From Catellatospora tritici (lineage in GTDB: Bacteria; Actinomycetota; Actinomycetes; Mycobacteriales; Micromonosporaceae), in assembly GCF_019083965.1 (NCBI RefSeq), contig NZ_JAHRCY010000028.1, positions 1 to 64,000 of the forward strand: a stretch of DNA of 64,000 bases. Reading direction: 5' to 3'. The translations under genes and the position numbers were made by a program. Positions within the stretch are counted from its first letter, which is position 1. Every line of letters begins with the position of its first letter. The notes under the pieces were generated by a model. It saw only the letters and a list, made by a program, of their open reading frames with translations, was not told the origin of the DNA and searched no databases. Shown one piece after another: positions 37,309 through 46,514 of this stretch.

Positions 37309-37630
37309 ATGACAACGGACTGGAGCCGGGCCACGCCGATCGCCTCAGCGGCATTGCCGGCCGAATTCGCCACCTACCTCGACGCACATCCGGTTCGCGA
37401 CGTCGATGCGGCCGTCGCGTGTACACCCAGGACGCCGTGGAGACCGACGACAGGCACACCTACTGTGGTCTGGAGGAGATCCGGACCTGGCTGGGCCGTT
37501 CAGCGAGCGAGTACACGTTCACCACCGAACTCACCGGTGCCAGCAGGGTCGACGAGACGCGTGCCGAAGGGCATTTCGGCACCGTCGACGTGCTGGTGAA
37601 CAACGCGGGCCGGGCTGGTACGGGAACACC
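37309..37630 (+). pseudogene. SnoaL-like gene, frameshifted and fused to an SDR scrap
   Basis: From ATG 37309 the frame reads MTTDWSRATPIASAALPAEF and AHPVRDVDAAVA. Near 37415 the coding moves to another frame (YTQDAVETDDRHTY, GLEEIRTWLGRSASEYTFTT), a SnoaL/NTF2-like fold. At about 37565 this is followed by FGTVDVLVNNAGRAG, the NNAG motif of short-chain dehydrogenases, which does not belong to SnoaL. It then ends at the TetR gene. The MerR promoter thus now drives a dead gene. Confidence 0.7.
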
Positions 37631-37637
37631 GCCTGCT

Positions 37638-38294
37638 CTAGCGGGCCAAACGGTCCAGCAGCTCGCCGAGCAGCGCGTGTTCGCCAGGGGTGAGGTCGGC
37701 CCGGTCGTTGTCGACCAGCGCACGCAACGTCAGTGCGGCGTTCGCACGGGTCGCGGGGGTGTCGGCGCAGGGCGTGTGCAGGACTCCGGCCAGCGCGGCC
37801 TCGCGGACGCGTTCGGACAGCGCGAAGTCCGGCTCCGGCTGGCTGATCAAGGTGAGCGTGATGCCAACGTTGGCGGCGAGCACCTGTTCGGCGGCGTCGT
37901 CCGCTGGCACCTTGAGCAGGCCCTGGGCGGCGGCGCCGGTGAACCGGTCGCGCAATGCGGCGTGCGCGGGAGCGGTGACGGCGCAGGGCTTGCCCGGCTC
38001 GGCGCGGCCGTAAAGCAGCCCGTAGAACGACGGGTGCTCCAGCCCGAACCGCACGTGCCTGTCCCAGCCCGTGCGCAGGTCGTCCAGCGGGTCGCCAGAG
38101 CTCTCGACCGCCGTGTATTGGGTGAAGCCGTGGTTCACCACGGCGTCAATCAGGCCCTGCTTGCTGCCGAAGTGGTGGTACAGCGTCGGGGCCTGCACCC
38201 CGGCGCTTTCGCACACCGCCCTCGTGGACACCGTGCCGCCGCCCTCCAGCAACTTCGCCGCTGCGAGCAGGAGTCGATCCCGTGCGTTCTGCAT
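37638..38294 (-). CDS. TetR-family transcriptional regulator
   Basis: 218 residues from ATG 38294 (MQNARDRLLLAAAKLL). The HTH is VSTRAVCESAGVQAPTLYHHF. The ligand domain follows, with YTAVESSGDPLDDLRTGW. It is divergent from the SDR gene with 58 bp between the starts, the standard arrangement for a repressor controlling itself and its neighbour. Confidence 0.88.
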   Translation of the reverse strand: MQNARDRLLLAAAKLLEGGGTVSTRAVCESAGVQAPTLYHHFGSKQGLIDAVVNHGFTQYTAVESSGDPLDDLRTGWDRHVRFGLEHPSFYGLLYGRAEPGKPCAVTAPAHAALRDRFTGAAAQGLLKVPADDAAEQVLAANVGITLTLISQPEPDFALSERVREAALAGVLHTPCADTPATRANAALTLRALVDNDRADLTPGEHALLGELLDRLAR

Positions 38295-38295
38295 G

Positions 38296-38340
38296 CGTGC
38301 TATGGTAACCCATATAGCGCTACACTGGTTTCTATAGCGA
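38296..38340. promoter_or_regulatory. Putative TetR operator region
   Basis: Between the divergent starts, TATAGCG occurs at 38313-38319 and again at 38333-38339, 20 bp apart; the first is part of TATAGCGCTA. The region is AT-rich compared with its surroundings, and AAAGGAGAAG, the ribosome site of the SDR gene, directly follows. This would suit one TetR dimer pair covering both promoters. Confidence 0.5.
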
Positions 38341-38352
38341 AAGGAGAAGTCC

Positions 38353-39183
38353 ATGAAGACTTGGTTCATCACTGGTGGGACGCCCGGAGGGTTCGGGCTG
38401 GTCTATGCCGAGGCTGCGCTGGAACAGGGCGATCAGGTGGCAGTGACAGCGCGTCGGCCCTCTGAGCTGCAGGAATGGACTGAACCGTACGGCGACCGTG
38501 TGCTGGTGCTCCAGCTCGATGTCACCGATGCTGACCAGGTGCGGGCGGCGGTCAAGACGGCAGAGGAGCGGTTCGGTGGGATCGACGTGCTCGTCAATAA
38601 TGCGGGCCGTGGCTGGTTCGGCTCGGTAGAGGGGGCACCTGACGAGGCGATCCGCCGCACGTTCGACCTCAACCTGTTCGCCGTGGTCGAGGTGATGCGC
38701 GCGGTCCTGCCGGGTATGCGGGCACGCGGCGGCGGCTGGATCGTCAACATGTCGTCGGTGGCAGGCCTCGTCGGCGCACAGGGGTTCGGCTACTACGCGG
38801 CGGCGAAGTTCGCGCTGGAAGGGCTGTCGGAGACACTGCGCCAAGAAGTTGAGCCGTTCGGTGTGCGCGTGCTCCTCGTTGAGCCGGGAGCGTTCCGCAC
38901 CAAGGCCTTCGCCAGCTTCCAGAACGAGGCTGTCAACGAGACCGTCGACGCCTACGTGCCGATGGTGGAGGGCGTCAAGGCGGCGTTCGTCGACCACGAC
39001 GGCAAGCAAGCGGGTGACCCTCAACGCGGAGTGCGGGCCGTGATCAGTGCGATGAACGCACCCGTTCCGCCGCATCGGATCGTGCTCGGCAACTCTGGTT
39101 ACGACGTCGTTGTTGCGATGCACGAGAACGCACTGGCGGAGCTGCGCGCGAACGAAGAGCTCTCGCGCAGTGCGGACTTCTGA
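38353..39183 (+). CDS. Short-chain dehydrogenase/reductase
   Basis: 276 residues. Cofactor site TGGTPGGFG (residues 8-16), with Pro in the position usually occupied by Ser or Ala; then DVTD, NNAG (NVLxNNAG region), the catalytic Ser in IVNMSSVAG and YYAAAKFALEG with Tyr and Lys. It belongs to the classical SDR type that reduces ketones with NAD(P)H. AAAGGAG precedes the ATG. Probably repressed by the divergent TetR. Confidence 0.92.
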   Translation: MKTWFITGGTPGGFGLVYAEAALEQGDQVAVTARRPSELQEWTEPYGDRVLVLQLDVTDADQVRAAVKTAEERFGGIDVLVNNAGRGWFGSVEGAPDEAIRRTFDLNLFAVVEVMRAVLPGMRARGGGWIVNMSSVAGLVGAQGFGYYAAAKFALEGLSETLRQEVEPFGVRVLLVEPGAFRTKAFASFQNEAVNETVDAYVPMVEGVKAAFVDHDGKQAGDPQRGVRAVISAMNAPVPPHRIVLGNSGYDVVVAMHENALAELRANEELSRSADF

Positions 39184-39479
39184 GCCTGTTGCCAGAGGTT
39201 GTGTTCTGGACTCGCGGGAGTTGACCTTGCCGCGAACGTGTGGAGCCTAGTCGGGTGGGATTGAGTTACCACACACCAACCGAACCGATTAAGCCTTCGC
39301 AAGTAGGCACCTTGTGCATGTCTATGTCGACTTCACCCATAGTGGGCACCTCGAGTCGGTCATCGCATCTGCGCAGCCCGTGGCGGTTCGCCGCCCGCAG
39401 CGTCATCGTGCTGACCAGGTGCTGCAGGGATGCGCCGGGACGCGCCCGCGTCCTGGCGGCCGAGAAACCGGAGAGCAAA

Positions 39480-39803
39480 ATGGACTACATCAATCTGCCC
39501 AAGGCTGTCGAGAATTTCATCGCGGCCACCAACGCGCACGACGCGAACGCGCTGGCCGCGGTCTTCGGCGACGGGGCCACCGTGCGCGATGACGGAGCGA
39601 CCTACGCCGGCGAGGCCGAGATCCGCGAGTGGATCCAGGTGCACCTGATCAACCCCAAGATCGTGATCACGCCGACCTCGTTCGCGGGCGACCGGCTGGT
39701 GGCCTCCGGGGACGGTGAGTTCCCCGGCGGGCCTCTGTCCTTCGCGTTCGTGTTCGGCATCAAGGACGACCAGATCACCGACCTCGTGATCGACCCCGTC
39801 TGA
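39480..39803 (+). CDS. SnoaL/NTF2-like domain protein
   Basis: 107 residues from ATG 39480 with GGAGAG upstream. FIAATNAHDANALAAVFGDG and AGEAEIREWIQVHLINPKI are the typical SnoaL-like start; it ends DQITDLVIDPV. These small alpha+beta barrels are isomerases, hydratases or binding proteins; no catalytic residues can be picked out. 39184-39479 before it holds no gene that I can see. Confidence 0.8.
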   Translation: MDYINLPKAVENFIAATNAHDANALAAVFGDGATVRDDGATYAGEAEIREWIQVHLINPKIVITPTSFAGDRLVASGDGEFPGGPLSFAFVFGIKDDQITDLVIDPV

Positions 39804-39895
39804 TTCGTCACCGGCCGGGGCGGCCTGAGGGCTGCCCCGGCCACGAACCGGGGGAGCAGCCATGGCACCACGGACCAACCATTCAACCCGACAGT

Positions 39896-40065
39896 GAGGT
39901 CGTGTTCGCCGCGTGCGCGGACCGCGGCGTCGCCGTCGAGATCAACTCACGGCCGGCCCCGCCCAAGCGGCTGCTGCGGCTGGCCGTCGAGGCAGGCTGC
40001 CAGTTCGCCATCGACTCCGACGCCCACTACAGCGTCCAGCAGGTACCGGACACGACCAGTCCTGT
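39896..40065 (+). pseudogene. C-terminal fragment of a PHP-family phosphoesterase
   Basis: VFAACADRGVAVEINSRP, LLRLAVEAGCQFAIDSDAHY: the last strands of PHP domains (PolX / histidinol-phosphatase type), with the metal-binding DSDAH. The front half is absent and the end runs into other sequence. Confidence 0.65.
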
Positions 40066-40128
40066 CCTCGCCCTCGCGGCGCTCGCCTCAGCACAACGCG
40101 CAGCCGGGTTCACTGACGACGCATCCAG

Positions 40129-40702
<574 letters not shown>

Positions 40703-40770
40703 TCATCCCCGAGCGAACCATCGCGTCGCCGCTGGTCAAGGCCACACCGGAATATTGAGCCCCTACACGG

Positions 40771-42213
40771 CTATTCGGACACCTGCCAGATCATTACCTG
40801 CTTGTCGGTGCTTCCGCTAGCCATGGTGCGGCCGTCCGGGCTGAACGCCACCGCCGCCACGGTGTTGGTGTGGTCGGTGAGGGTGGCCAGGAGGCGGCGC
40901 GCCGCCGGTACTGTCACGTCCCATACCAGGATCCGATAGTCGTTGCTGCTGGTGGCCATGGTGTGGCCGTCCGGGCTGAACGCCACCGCCACCACGCCGC
41001 TGGTGTGGTCGGTGAGGGCGGCCACGAGGCGGGGTGCCGCCGGTGTCGTGACGTCCCAGACCAGGACCCGCTTGTCGCCACCGCCGGTGGCCATGGTGTG
41101 GCCGTCCGGGCTGAACGCCACCGCTCGCACGCCGCTGGTGTGGGCGGTGATGGTGGCCAGGAGGTGGGGTGCCGCCGGTGCCGTGACGTCCCAGACCAGA
41201 ACCCGCAAGTCGCCGCCGCCGCCGCCGGTGGCCATGGTCCGGCCATCCGGGCTGAACGCCACCGCGGCTACGGCGAGGGTGTGGTCGGTGAGGGTGGCCA
41301 TGAGGCGGGGTGCCGCCGGTGCCGTCACGTCCCAGACCAGGATCCGCTTGTCGCCGCCGCCGGTGGCCATGGTGCGGCCGTCCGGGCTGAACGCCACCGC
41401 TGCTACGGCGTTGGTGTGGGCGGTGAGGGTGGCCAGGAGGTGGGGTGCCGCCGGTGCCGTCACGTCCCAGACCAGGACCCGCTTGTCGCCGCCGCCGGTG
41501 ACCATGGTGCGGCCGTCCGGGCTGAACGCCACCGCTGCTACGGCGTTGGTGTGGGCGGTGAGGGTGGCCAGGAGGTGGGGTGCCGCCGGTGCCGTCACGT
41601 CCCAGAGCAGGACCCGCATGTCATGGCTGCCGGTGACCATGGTGCGGCCGTCCGGGCTGAACGCCAACGCCCACACGTAGCTGGTGTTGGTGAGGGTCGC
41701 TAGGCGGCGAGGCGGGAGCAGGACCGCACTGCGGCGGTCGGGTACGCCCCGGTCATACATCGTGATGGCGTCGTTGTGCTGGCGGGTGAGGGTCGCGGCA
41801 TCGACAGCCACAACCACCGGTGCGGCTTTGGCGACGGTCTGGCCGCTGCGCAGGCGGCCGACGAACGCGGCTGGTGGCATCCGGTCGCCGGTGACGTCCT
41901 CGTATTGCAGGTTCGCCAGGCGGAAGAACCGCTCCCCGCCCAGCAGCAGCGGAAAGATCGGCTTGCCGCGTAGATCGGCCTGGTCGATCTCCCGGTCCAC
42001 CCACTCCGACGCCCGCGCCGCCGGGGACATCACCACGACGAACGCGGCACACGAGTCGATCTGACGCTCGATCACCTGACTCCACCGGTCACCCGTGATG
42101 AGCTGCCGGTCGAACCACACCACCACACCGGCATCCATCAGATGGGCCGCCAACCGCTCCACATACCCGCCGTCTGAGGCGTGGCTGTAGCTGATGAACA
42201 CGTGACCGGACAC
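40771..42213 (-). CDS. Soluble TIR protein with seven near-identical WD40 blades
   Basis: 480 residues. TIR domain 1-130: HVFISYSHASD at the start, FDRQL, and ASEWVDREIDQADL with the glutamate at residue 75 in the NADase position. There is no transmembrane helix, unlike the other TIR proteins here. From about 172 there are exactly seven WD40 blades, each close to [18 protein letters not shown] followed by a [16 protein letters not shown] unit. Blades 2 to 6 are nearly the same even at DNA level. A seven-bladed propeller would sense a protein or ligand and control the TIR. The strand opposite is open for 277 codons, an effect of the repeats. Confidence 0.87.
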   Translation of the reverse strand: MSGHVFISYSHASDGGYVERLAAHLMDAGVVVWFDRQLITGDRWSQVIERQIDSCAAFVVVMSPAARASEWVDREIDQADLRGKPIFPLLLGGERFFRLANLQYEDVTGDRMPPAAFVGRLRSGQTVAKAAPVVVAVDAATLTRQHNDAITMYDRGVPDRRSAVLLPPRRLATLTNTSYVWALAFSPDGRTMVTGSHDMRVLLWDVTAPAAPHLLATLTAHTNAVAAVAFSPDGRTMVTGGGDKRVLVWDVTAPAAPHLLATLTAHTNAVAAVAFSPDGRTMATGGGDKRILVWDVTAPAAPRLMATLTDHTLAVAAVAFSPDGRTMATGGGGGDLRVLVWDVTAPAAPHLLATITAHTSGVRAVAFSPDGHTMATGGGDKRVLVWDVTTPAAPRLVAALTDHTSGVVAVAFSPDGHTMATSSNDYRILVWDVTVPAARRLLATLTDHTNTVAAVAFSPDGRTMASGSTDKQVMIWQVSE

Positions 42214-42341
42214 ACGAGCAAACTACCGACCGCCGTCGACCTCGGGGTACAGGCCGGAAGGGCAGGAATTCCCAAGATCCGGGGCATGGGCGGGGGCGTC
42301 ACGGGACGATACTGCGTTGTAGCAGGCCGCAGGCACGAAAC

Positions 42342-42539
42342 CTACTGGTCTTGAAGACCGATAGCGGCCAGGCTAATCGTTGGACACGTCCACACCAATA
42401 CCCGCTTGTCGCCGCTACCGGTGGCCATGGTCTTGCCGTCCGGACTGAACGCCACCGCATACACGTTACCAGTGTGGTCGGTGAGGGTTCCGGGCCCATG
42501 AATAATGTATCTGTCCAGCCTTCGCCTGAACATCCACAA
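42342..42539 (-). pseudogene. Orphan WD40 blade
   Basis: The minus strand reads [20 protein letters not shown] and then [13 protein letters not shown], one blade in the same style as the TIR/WD40 gene 130 bp away. It is followed by an unrelated tail and stop. It is probably what remains of a second TIR/WD40 gene, or a blade lost by recombination. Confidence 0.65.
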
Positions 42540-42627
42540 TGGCGATCGATCCTCCGCTCGCTGTCACCGCAGCGGTGATCTGGTCTGAGTATTGATGATC
42601 AATGCGACGAAGGGAACTGAGCTGAAA

Positions 42628-43512
42628 ATGGAGTACCTGTGGATCACTCTGGAGGCTCAAGCCGAGGCGAGTGGTGACCTAACCCAGGAACTAAGGATGT
42701 GGCTCGAGTTGGAGTTCTCAGTCCGCTCGGGCTACGCGGCGGGCGGGCCCTGGTTCACCAACCCGCATTTCCTCATGCTCACCGCAGCGTCTACAGCCGA
42801 GAAGCAACGAGCAATACGCGTACTCGAAGTATGGACGCAACGTACTCCGAAACAAACCCAGACCCACGTGAGTGCCGAGCTTCCGTTCGGCGGGTTTGAG
42901 TTACGGGAATCCGACGGCTGGAACCGCGTGTGGGACGACCCGCAGCGCAGGCGCGAACAACTGGCGATCGACCTCTCATATCTGCCCGCGTCCGAGGATG
43001 CGACGGCGTCAGAGCGATTCCACGTATATCTGGACAGTAGTAGCGTCTGGAATGCCCAGCAGGTATTCGCCGCAGCAGATCGCCTCGCGTCGATCATCGG
43101 ATACGGCTTCGTAGAGACGCTCGACATCGATCGCGGCTCGTTCTACCGACGTGCCCGAGCGGTGCTGCGCAGGGGCATGTCGGCCGAGCAGGTCGAAGAG
43201 GCGGTCGAGAAGATCGCCCACGTGGCCAGTCTCAAGTACGACCGCGAACAGGCGGAGTATGACGCGACTGTCAGCGCGGCCGTCGCCAGTCTGATCGGGG
43301 CCTTCGGGGATAGCAACGCCGCGTTACACCTAGGTGCACTGCTCATTCTCAAGTACGAGGTCGATGGCGTGCCGACAATCATTGCAAGGTCACTCTCCAT
43401 GACCGAGATGCGGGTGTTGGCCGCTGATCCAGACATTATCCGGCTTCCCCACAAGGCGCTTGAAGCGTTGCGGCTTGCGGTCGAGGTCAACGCCACACGG
43501 GAACTGTCGTAA
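42628..43512 (+). CDS. Uncharacterised protein divergent from a TIR/WD40 gene
   Basis: I prefer ATG 42628 (MEYLWITLEAQAEAS), giving 294 residues; ATG 42592 is an alternative. No signal or membrane segment. Recognisable pieces: GGFELRESDGWNRVWDDPQR, an internal helix RGMSAEQVEEAVEKIAHVAS, and the tail RLPHKALEALRLAVEVNATR. The N-terminal part (about 5-80, with ELEFSVRSGYAAGG) is a possible alpha+beta domain. I do not know the family. It lies back to back with the TIR/WD40 gene and its lost blade, so a functional link is possible. Confidence 0.65.
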   Translation: MEYLWITLEAQAEASGDLTQELRMWLELEFSVRSGYAAGGPWFTNPHFLMLTAASTAEKQRAIRVLEVWTQRTPKQTQTHVSAELPFGGFELRESDGWNRVWDDPQRRREQLAIDLSYLPASEDATASERFHVYLDSSSVWNAQQVFAAADRLASIIGYGFVETLDIDRGSFYRRARAVLRRGMSAEQVEEAVEKIAHVASLKYDREQAEYDATVSAAVASLIGAFGDSNAALHLGALLILKYEVDGVPTIIARSLSMTEMRVLAADPDIIRLPHKALEALRLAVEVNATRELS

Positions 43513-43515
43513 GCC

Positions 43516-43553
43516 CGGGTGGCCTGCGATCGGTCGTGTTCGCTGGCCACCCG
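43516..43553 (+). terminator. Hairpin after the uncharacterised gene
   Basis: CGGGTGGCC (43516-43524) pairs with GGCCACCCG (43545-43553), a perfect nine-base stem starting four bases after the stop codon. Confidence 0.7.
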
Positions 43554-43662
43554 GTCCCGGGTACTGACCCGACCCGACACCCTCGTACGGGCGGGCTGCG
43601 GTCTTCCTGGTGCGAAGTTGTTCGCCAAAGCTTGATCACAAGTTTAGGACCGACTCTGACGA

Positions 43663-43703
43663 TCTCGTGTCGCCAGTCGCTGACATTTCCATATCGCTCA
43701 ACA
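43663..43703. repeat. IS21-like end motif, possible scar
   Basis: TCTCGTGTCGCCAG followed after about 20 bp by TTTCCATATCGCTC resembles the double motif at 10474-10515. It lies between the terminator of the previous gene and the IS110 element, where no other gene is present. Confidence 0.3.
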
Positions 43704-43761
43704 AAGATCAGGTATCGCGATAGATGCGGTAGACCTCCGGGTGCTGATGCCCCTATGTTTG

Positions 43762-44865
43762 TCAAGCTGTTCGTGCTGATGCAGAGCTTGGATGGATCTG
43801 TCGGATCAGGTGGTAGATCTCGCGGGCGATGTACCGCTTGAGGCGTCGGACGGCTTCGCGGCGTGACTTGCCTTGGGTGGTGCGTCGGTCGAGGTAGTCG
43901 CGGGTCTGTTGATCGGTGCGTGTTCGGGTCAGGGCGATGCGGTAGAGGGCGGCGTTGGCGCGGCGGTCGCCGCCGCGGTTGAGGCGGCGTCGGCGGGTCT
44001 TGCCGGACGATGCTTCGATCGGGCTGACGCCGCACAGGGCGGGGATGGATGCTTCGCTGGTCATCCGGTCGGGGTTGTCGCCGGCGGTGATGAGCAGGGC
44101 GGCGGCGCTGTCGGGGCCGATGCCGTGGCGTTGCAGCAGGTGTGGGGTGTATGCGTCGATGACCGCGGTGATCTGTTGTTGCAGTTCGCGCTCCTGGTCG
44201 GTGAGCTCTTGGATGCGTCTGGCCAGGTGCCGCAGGGTGTAGGTGGTGGCGGTGGCCACGTCGTGTGGTGGGGTGTCGGGCAGGCCGGCGCAGTGACGGA
44301 TCAGCGCGCTGCCGTTCAGGCCGGTCAAGGTGTCGCGTAGTGCCGGGTCGGCGCCCACGATGACGGCCTTGAGCTGGTTGACCGCCTGGGTGCGGGCCTT
44401 GACCGCGGATGCTCTGGCCAGCTTGAACATGCGTAGCATCTCCACCGGCCCGTCACCGGTCTTGGCTGTGGAGGTGGCACGTGTGGACAGGACTGCGTGG
44501 GCGGCGGCGGTGGCGTCGACGGTGTCGGTCTTGCCGTGGCGGCGTCGGGCGGCCCGGTCGGGTCGGTTGACCTCCACGACGGTGATGTCGTGGCGGCGCA
44601 GGTGTCGGGTCAGGGCCGCGCCGTAGGATCCGGTTCCCTCCACTCCCGCGCGATGCAGCATGCCGAAGCTGCGTGCCCAGGCCAGCAGTTGTCGGTAGCC
44701 GGTGGCGGTGGTCGGGAACTCCGCACTGGCCAACGCGACGCCCTGGACAGTGATGACCGCCGCGACGTGGGCGTCTTTATGGGTGTCGACACCGAGGAGG
44801 ATCTCCTCGGCGCCGGCGCCGGCGCCGGTCTGGCCGGCCTCGGGTGTGTGCTGCATGCTGGACAT
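43762..44865 (-). CDS. IS110-family transposase
   Basis: 367 residues from ATG 44865, with AGGAGA upstream. N-terminal RuvC-like DEDD domain: LGVDTHKDAH (first Asp, about residue 27), GVEGTGSYGA (Glu) and GKTDTVDATAAA (Asp pair). The C-terminal transposase_20 domain has HGIGPDSAAALLITAGDNP and IPALCGVSPIEASSGK, with the conserved Ser region. IS110 elements have no inverted repeats and use a guide RNA encoded at one end, so the true borders cannot be read here. Probably intact. Confidence 0.9.
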   Translation of the reverse strand: MSSMQHTPEAGQTGAGAGAEEILLGVDTHKDAHVAAVITVQGVALASAEFPTTATGYRQLLAWARSFGMLHRAGVEGTGSYGAALTRHLRRHDITVVEVNRPDRAARRRHGKTDTVDATAAAHAVLSTRATSTAKTGDGPVEMLRMFKLARASAVKARTQAVNQLKAVIVGADPALRDTLTGLNGSALIRHCAGLPDTPPHDVATATTYTLRHLARRIQELTDQERELQQQITAVIDAYTPHLLQRHGIGPDSAAALLITAGDNPDRMTSEASIPALCGVSPIEASSGKTRRRRLNRGGDRRANAALYRIALTRTRTDQQTRDYLDRRTTQGKSRREAVRRLKRYIAREIYHLIRQIHPSSASARTA

Positions 44866-45118
44866 CGACTGTTCGTCTCCTGATCGGCTCGGGTGGCGGA
44901 TGGCCGTGGCCGGGCCGGTAGGGCGGTCAGAACTGTGACGGTGCCCTTGTTGCAGCAAGGCCCCTATCGGGACACGCCCCACTGGCCTGGCGACAGATTG
45001 CGCTCCCTGGACCGGGTCGACAGATCAGCATGAAGGCATCGAGCGAGCCAGTTGCGTTACGGGTCAGACCGCAGCCCGGGGAGTACGGCTCTACACTTCC
45101 AGAGCCGCAACCTGAGCC

Positions 45119-45941
45119 GCACAGTTGCGTTAATGGATCGCCAGGCGCGATGGATCTTGGACATTGTCTCGGGTCAGATCGCCTTGGCGAGTTCGGAGAA
45201 CGCTGCGGCGACTCGGCGACTCGGCGGGTGGGCGGGACCTCACTGGCGATCTCGTAGTGTCCGCGGCGCAGGCTCTGCATGAAAGCGTGTCCGGCGATGA
45301 TCACCTGTGCGGTCCTGTCGGTCCGCAACCCGCGCATCGGTCTCAATCGCTGTTTGAGCTGGCTGTGGTCGGCCTCGATCGGGTTGTTCGCGTACTGCTC
45401 GACGTGATGCCACGCCTGCGGCACGAGTTCCTCCAGTACCGCCGGGTAGACCGCGGCAGCATCGGTGACCACCTCGGTCGGGGCCCGAAACGTCGACAGC
45501 GCCCGGCAGAGGAATCTGCGGGCCGCGGCGTCGCGGCGGGCGGACACGAGCACGTCGATGACCTGACCGTGCTGGTCGACCGCCCGGTACACGTACCGCC
45601 ACACCCCGCCGACCTCCACATAGGTCTCATCGACGAACCACCGATCACCAGGTGAGTGCCTGCACGGCCGTGCCGCCTCGGCCAACAGGAGCGTGAACCG
45701 CTGCACCCACCGGAACACGGAGACGTGATCAACCTCGACCCCACGCTCGACCAAGAGCTCCTCAACGTCGCGGTAGGACAGGCCATAGCGCAGGTACCAC
45801 CGCACTGCGACCACGATCACCTCCGCCGGGAACCGGAACCCGACGAACACCGACTTCGCAGGCAGCCACCGACGCGAACGACGCGAGGACTTCACCACCC
45901 GAGTCTGCCTCGATCACGTTGACGTCCAACGCAACAGACCC
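45119..45941 (-). mobile_element. IS6-family element, minus orientation
   Basis: The left end lies at 45941 (reverse complement GGGTCTGTTGCGTTGGACG). The right end is at about 45119 (CACAGTTGCGTTAATGG on the plus strand). Length 823 bp. The left end cuts into a histidine-kinase gene. Confidence 0.82.
45174..45898 (-). pseudogene. IS6 transposase broken by an 8-bp tandem duplication
   Basis: Residues 1-215 are normal, with RWFVDETYVEV, VVTDAAAVY and NNPIEADHSQLK. At 45211-45226, ACTCGGCG occurs twice in a row. The extra 8 bases change the frame after PPTRRV, and the open frame then runs beyond the right end to 44927. The DDE core is intact and only the last about 13 residues are altered, so activity is possible. 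Confidence 0.8.
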
Positions 45942-46514
45942 TGCACGACTCCCTCACCCACCAGATCTCGATCATCAAGGTGCAGGCCGGGGTCGCGGTC
46001 CACCTGGCCCGCAAACGCGGCGAGCAGGTGCCCGCGGCCCTGCTCGCGATCGAGGAGGCCAGCCGGGAGGCGGGCCCGGGAGCTGCGGGCCACCCTGCAG
46101 GCACTGCGCGACGACGGCACGAACCCGCCGCACGGCCTCGCCCAGGTCCCCGACCTGGTGGCTCGGGCGCGCCTGACCGGGCTGGACGCGACGCTGACGA
46201 TCGAGGGCCAGCGGCACGACGTGCCCGCCGCCGTGGACCGGACCGCCTACCGGATCGTCCAGGAGTCGGTCACCAACATCACCCGCCATGCCGCCGCGGC
46301 CACCGCGGTGGTCCGGATCCACTACCGGCCCGAGGCGCTGGCGATCGAGGTCGACGACGACGGCAGGGCGGCACCGGGCCTGGCCGTGACGCCCGGCGTC
46401 GGGCTGCTCGGCATGCGCGAGCGGGTGACCGCGCTCGGCAGCCGCCTCCAGGCACAGCCGCGTGACCAGGGCGGGTTCGCGGTACGGGCCGAGCTTCCGG
46501 TGGACCGGACATGA
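45942..46514 (+). pseudogene. Histidine kinase (NarX/UhpB type), truncated and frameshifted
   Basis: Begins directly after the IS6 end with DSLTHQISIIKVQAGVAVHL, the HisKA_3 phospho-acceptor helix (His in LTHQ). A frame change follows within the run around 46072. It then continues RATLQALRDDGTNPPHGLAQ, AYRIVQESVTNITRHAAAAT (N box) and GVGLLGMRERVTALG (G box). The sensor and membrane part are missing. It overlaps the response-regulator ATG by four bases (ATGA). Confidence 0.8.

Noticed and set aside
40870-41703. Two long plus-strand open frames with regular repeats, like a repeat protein or CRISPR-type array
   Set aside because: They are antisense to the WD40 blades of the TIR gene. The period (about 129-135 bp) equals one blade, there are no unique spacers, and the products are low-complexity.
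44800-44840. GGCGCCGGCGCCGG run as a regulatory palindrome
   Set aside because: It is the Gly/Ala-coding repeat inside the IS110 transposase N-terminus.
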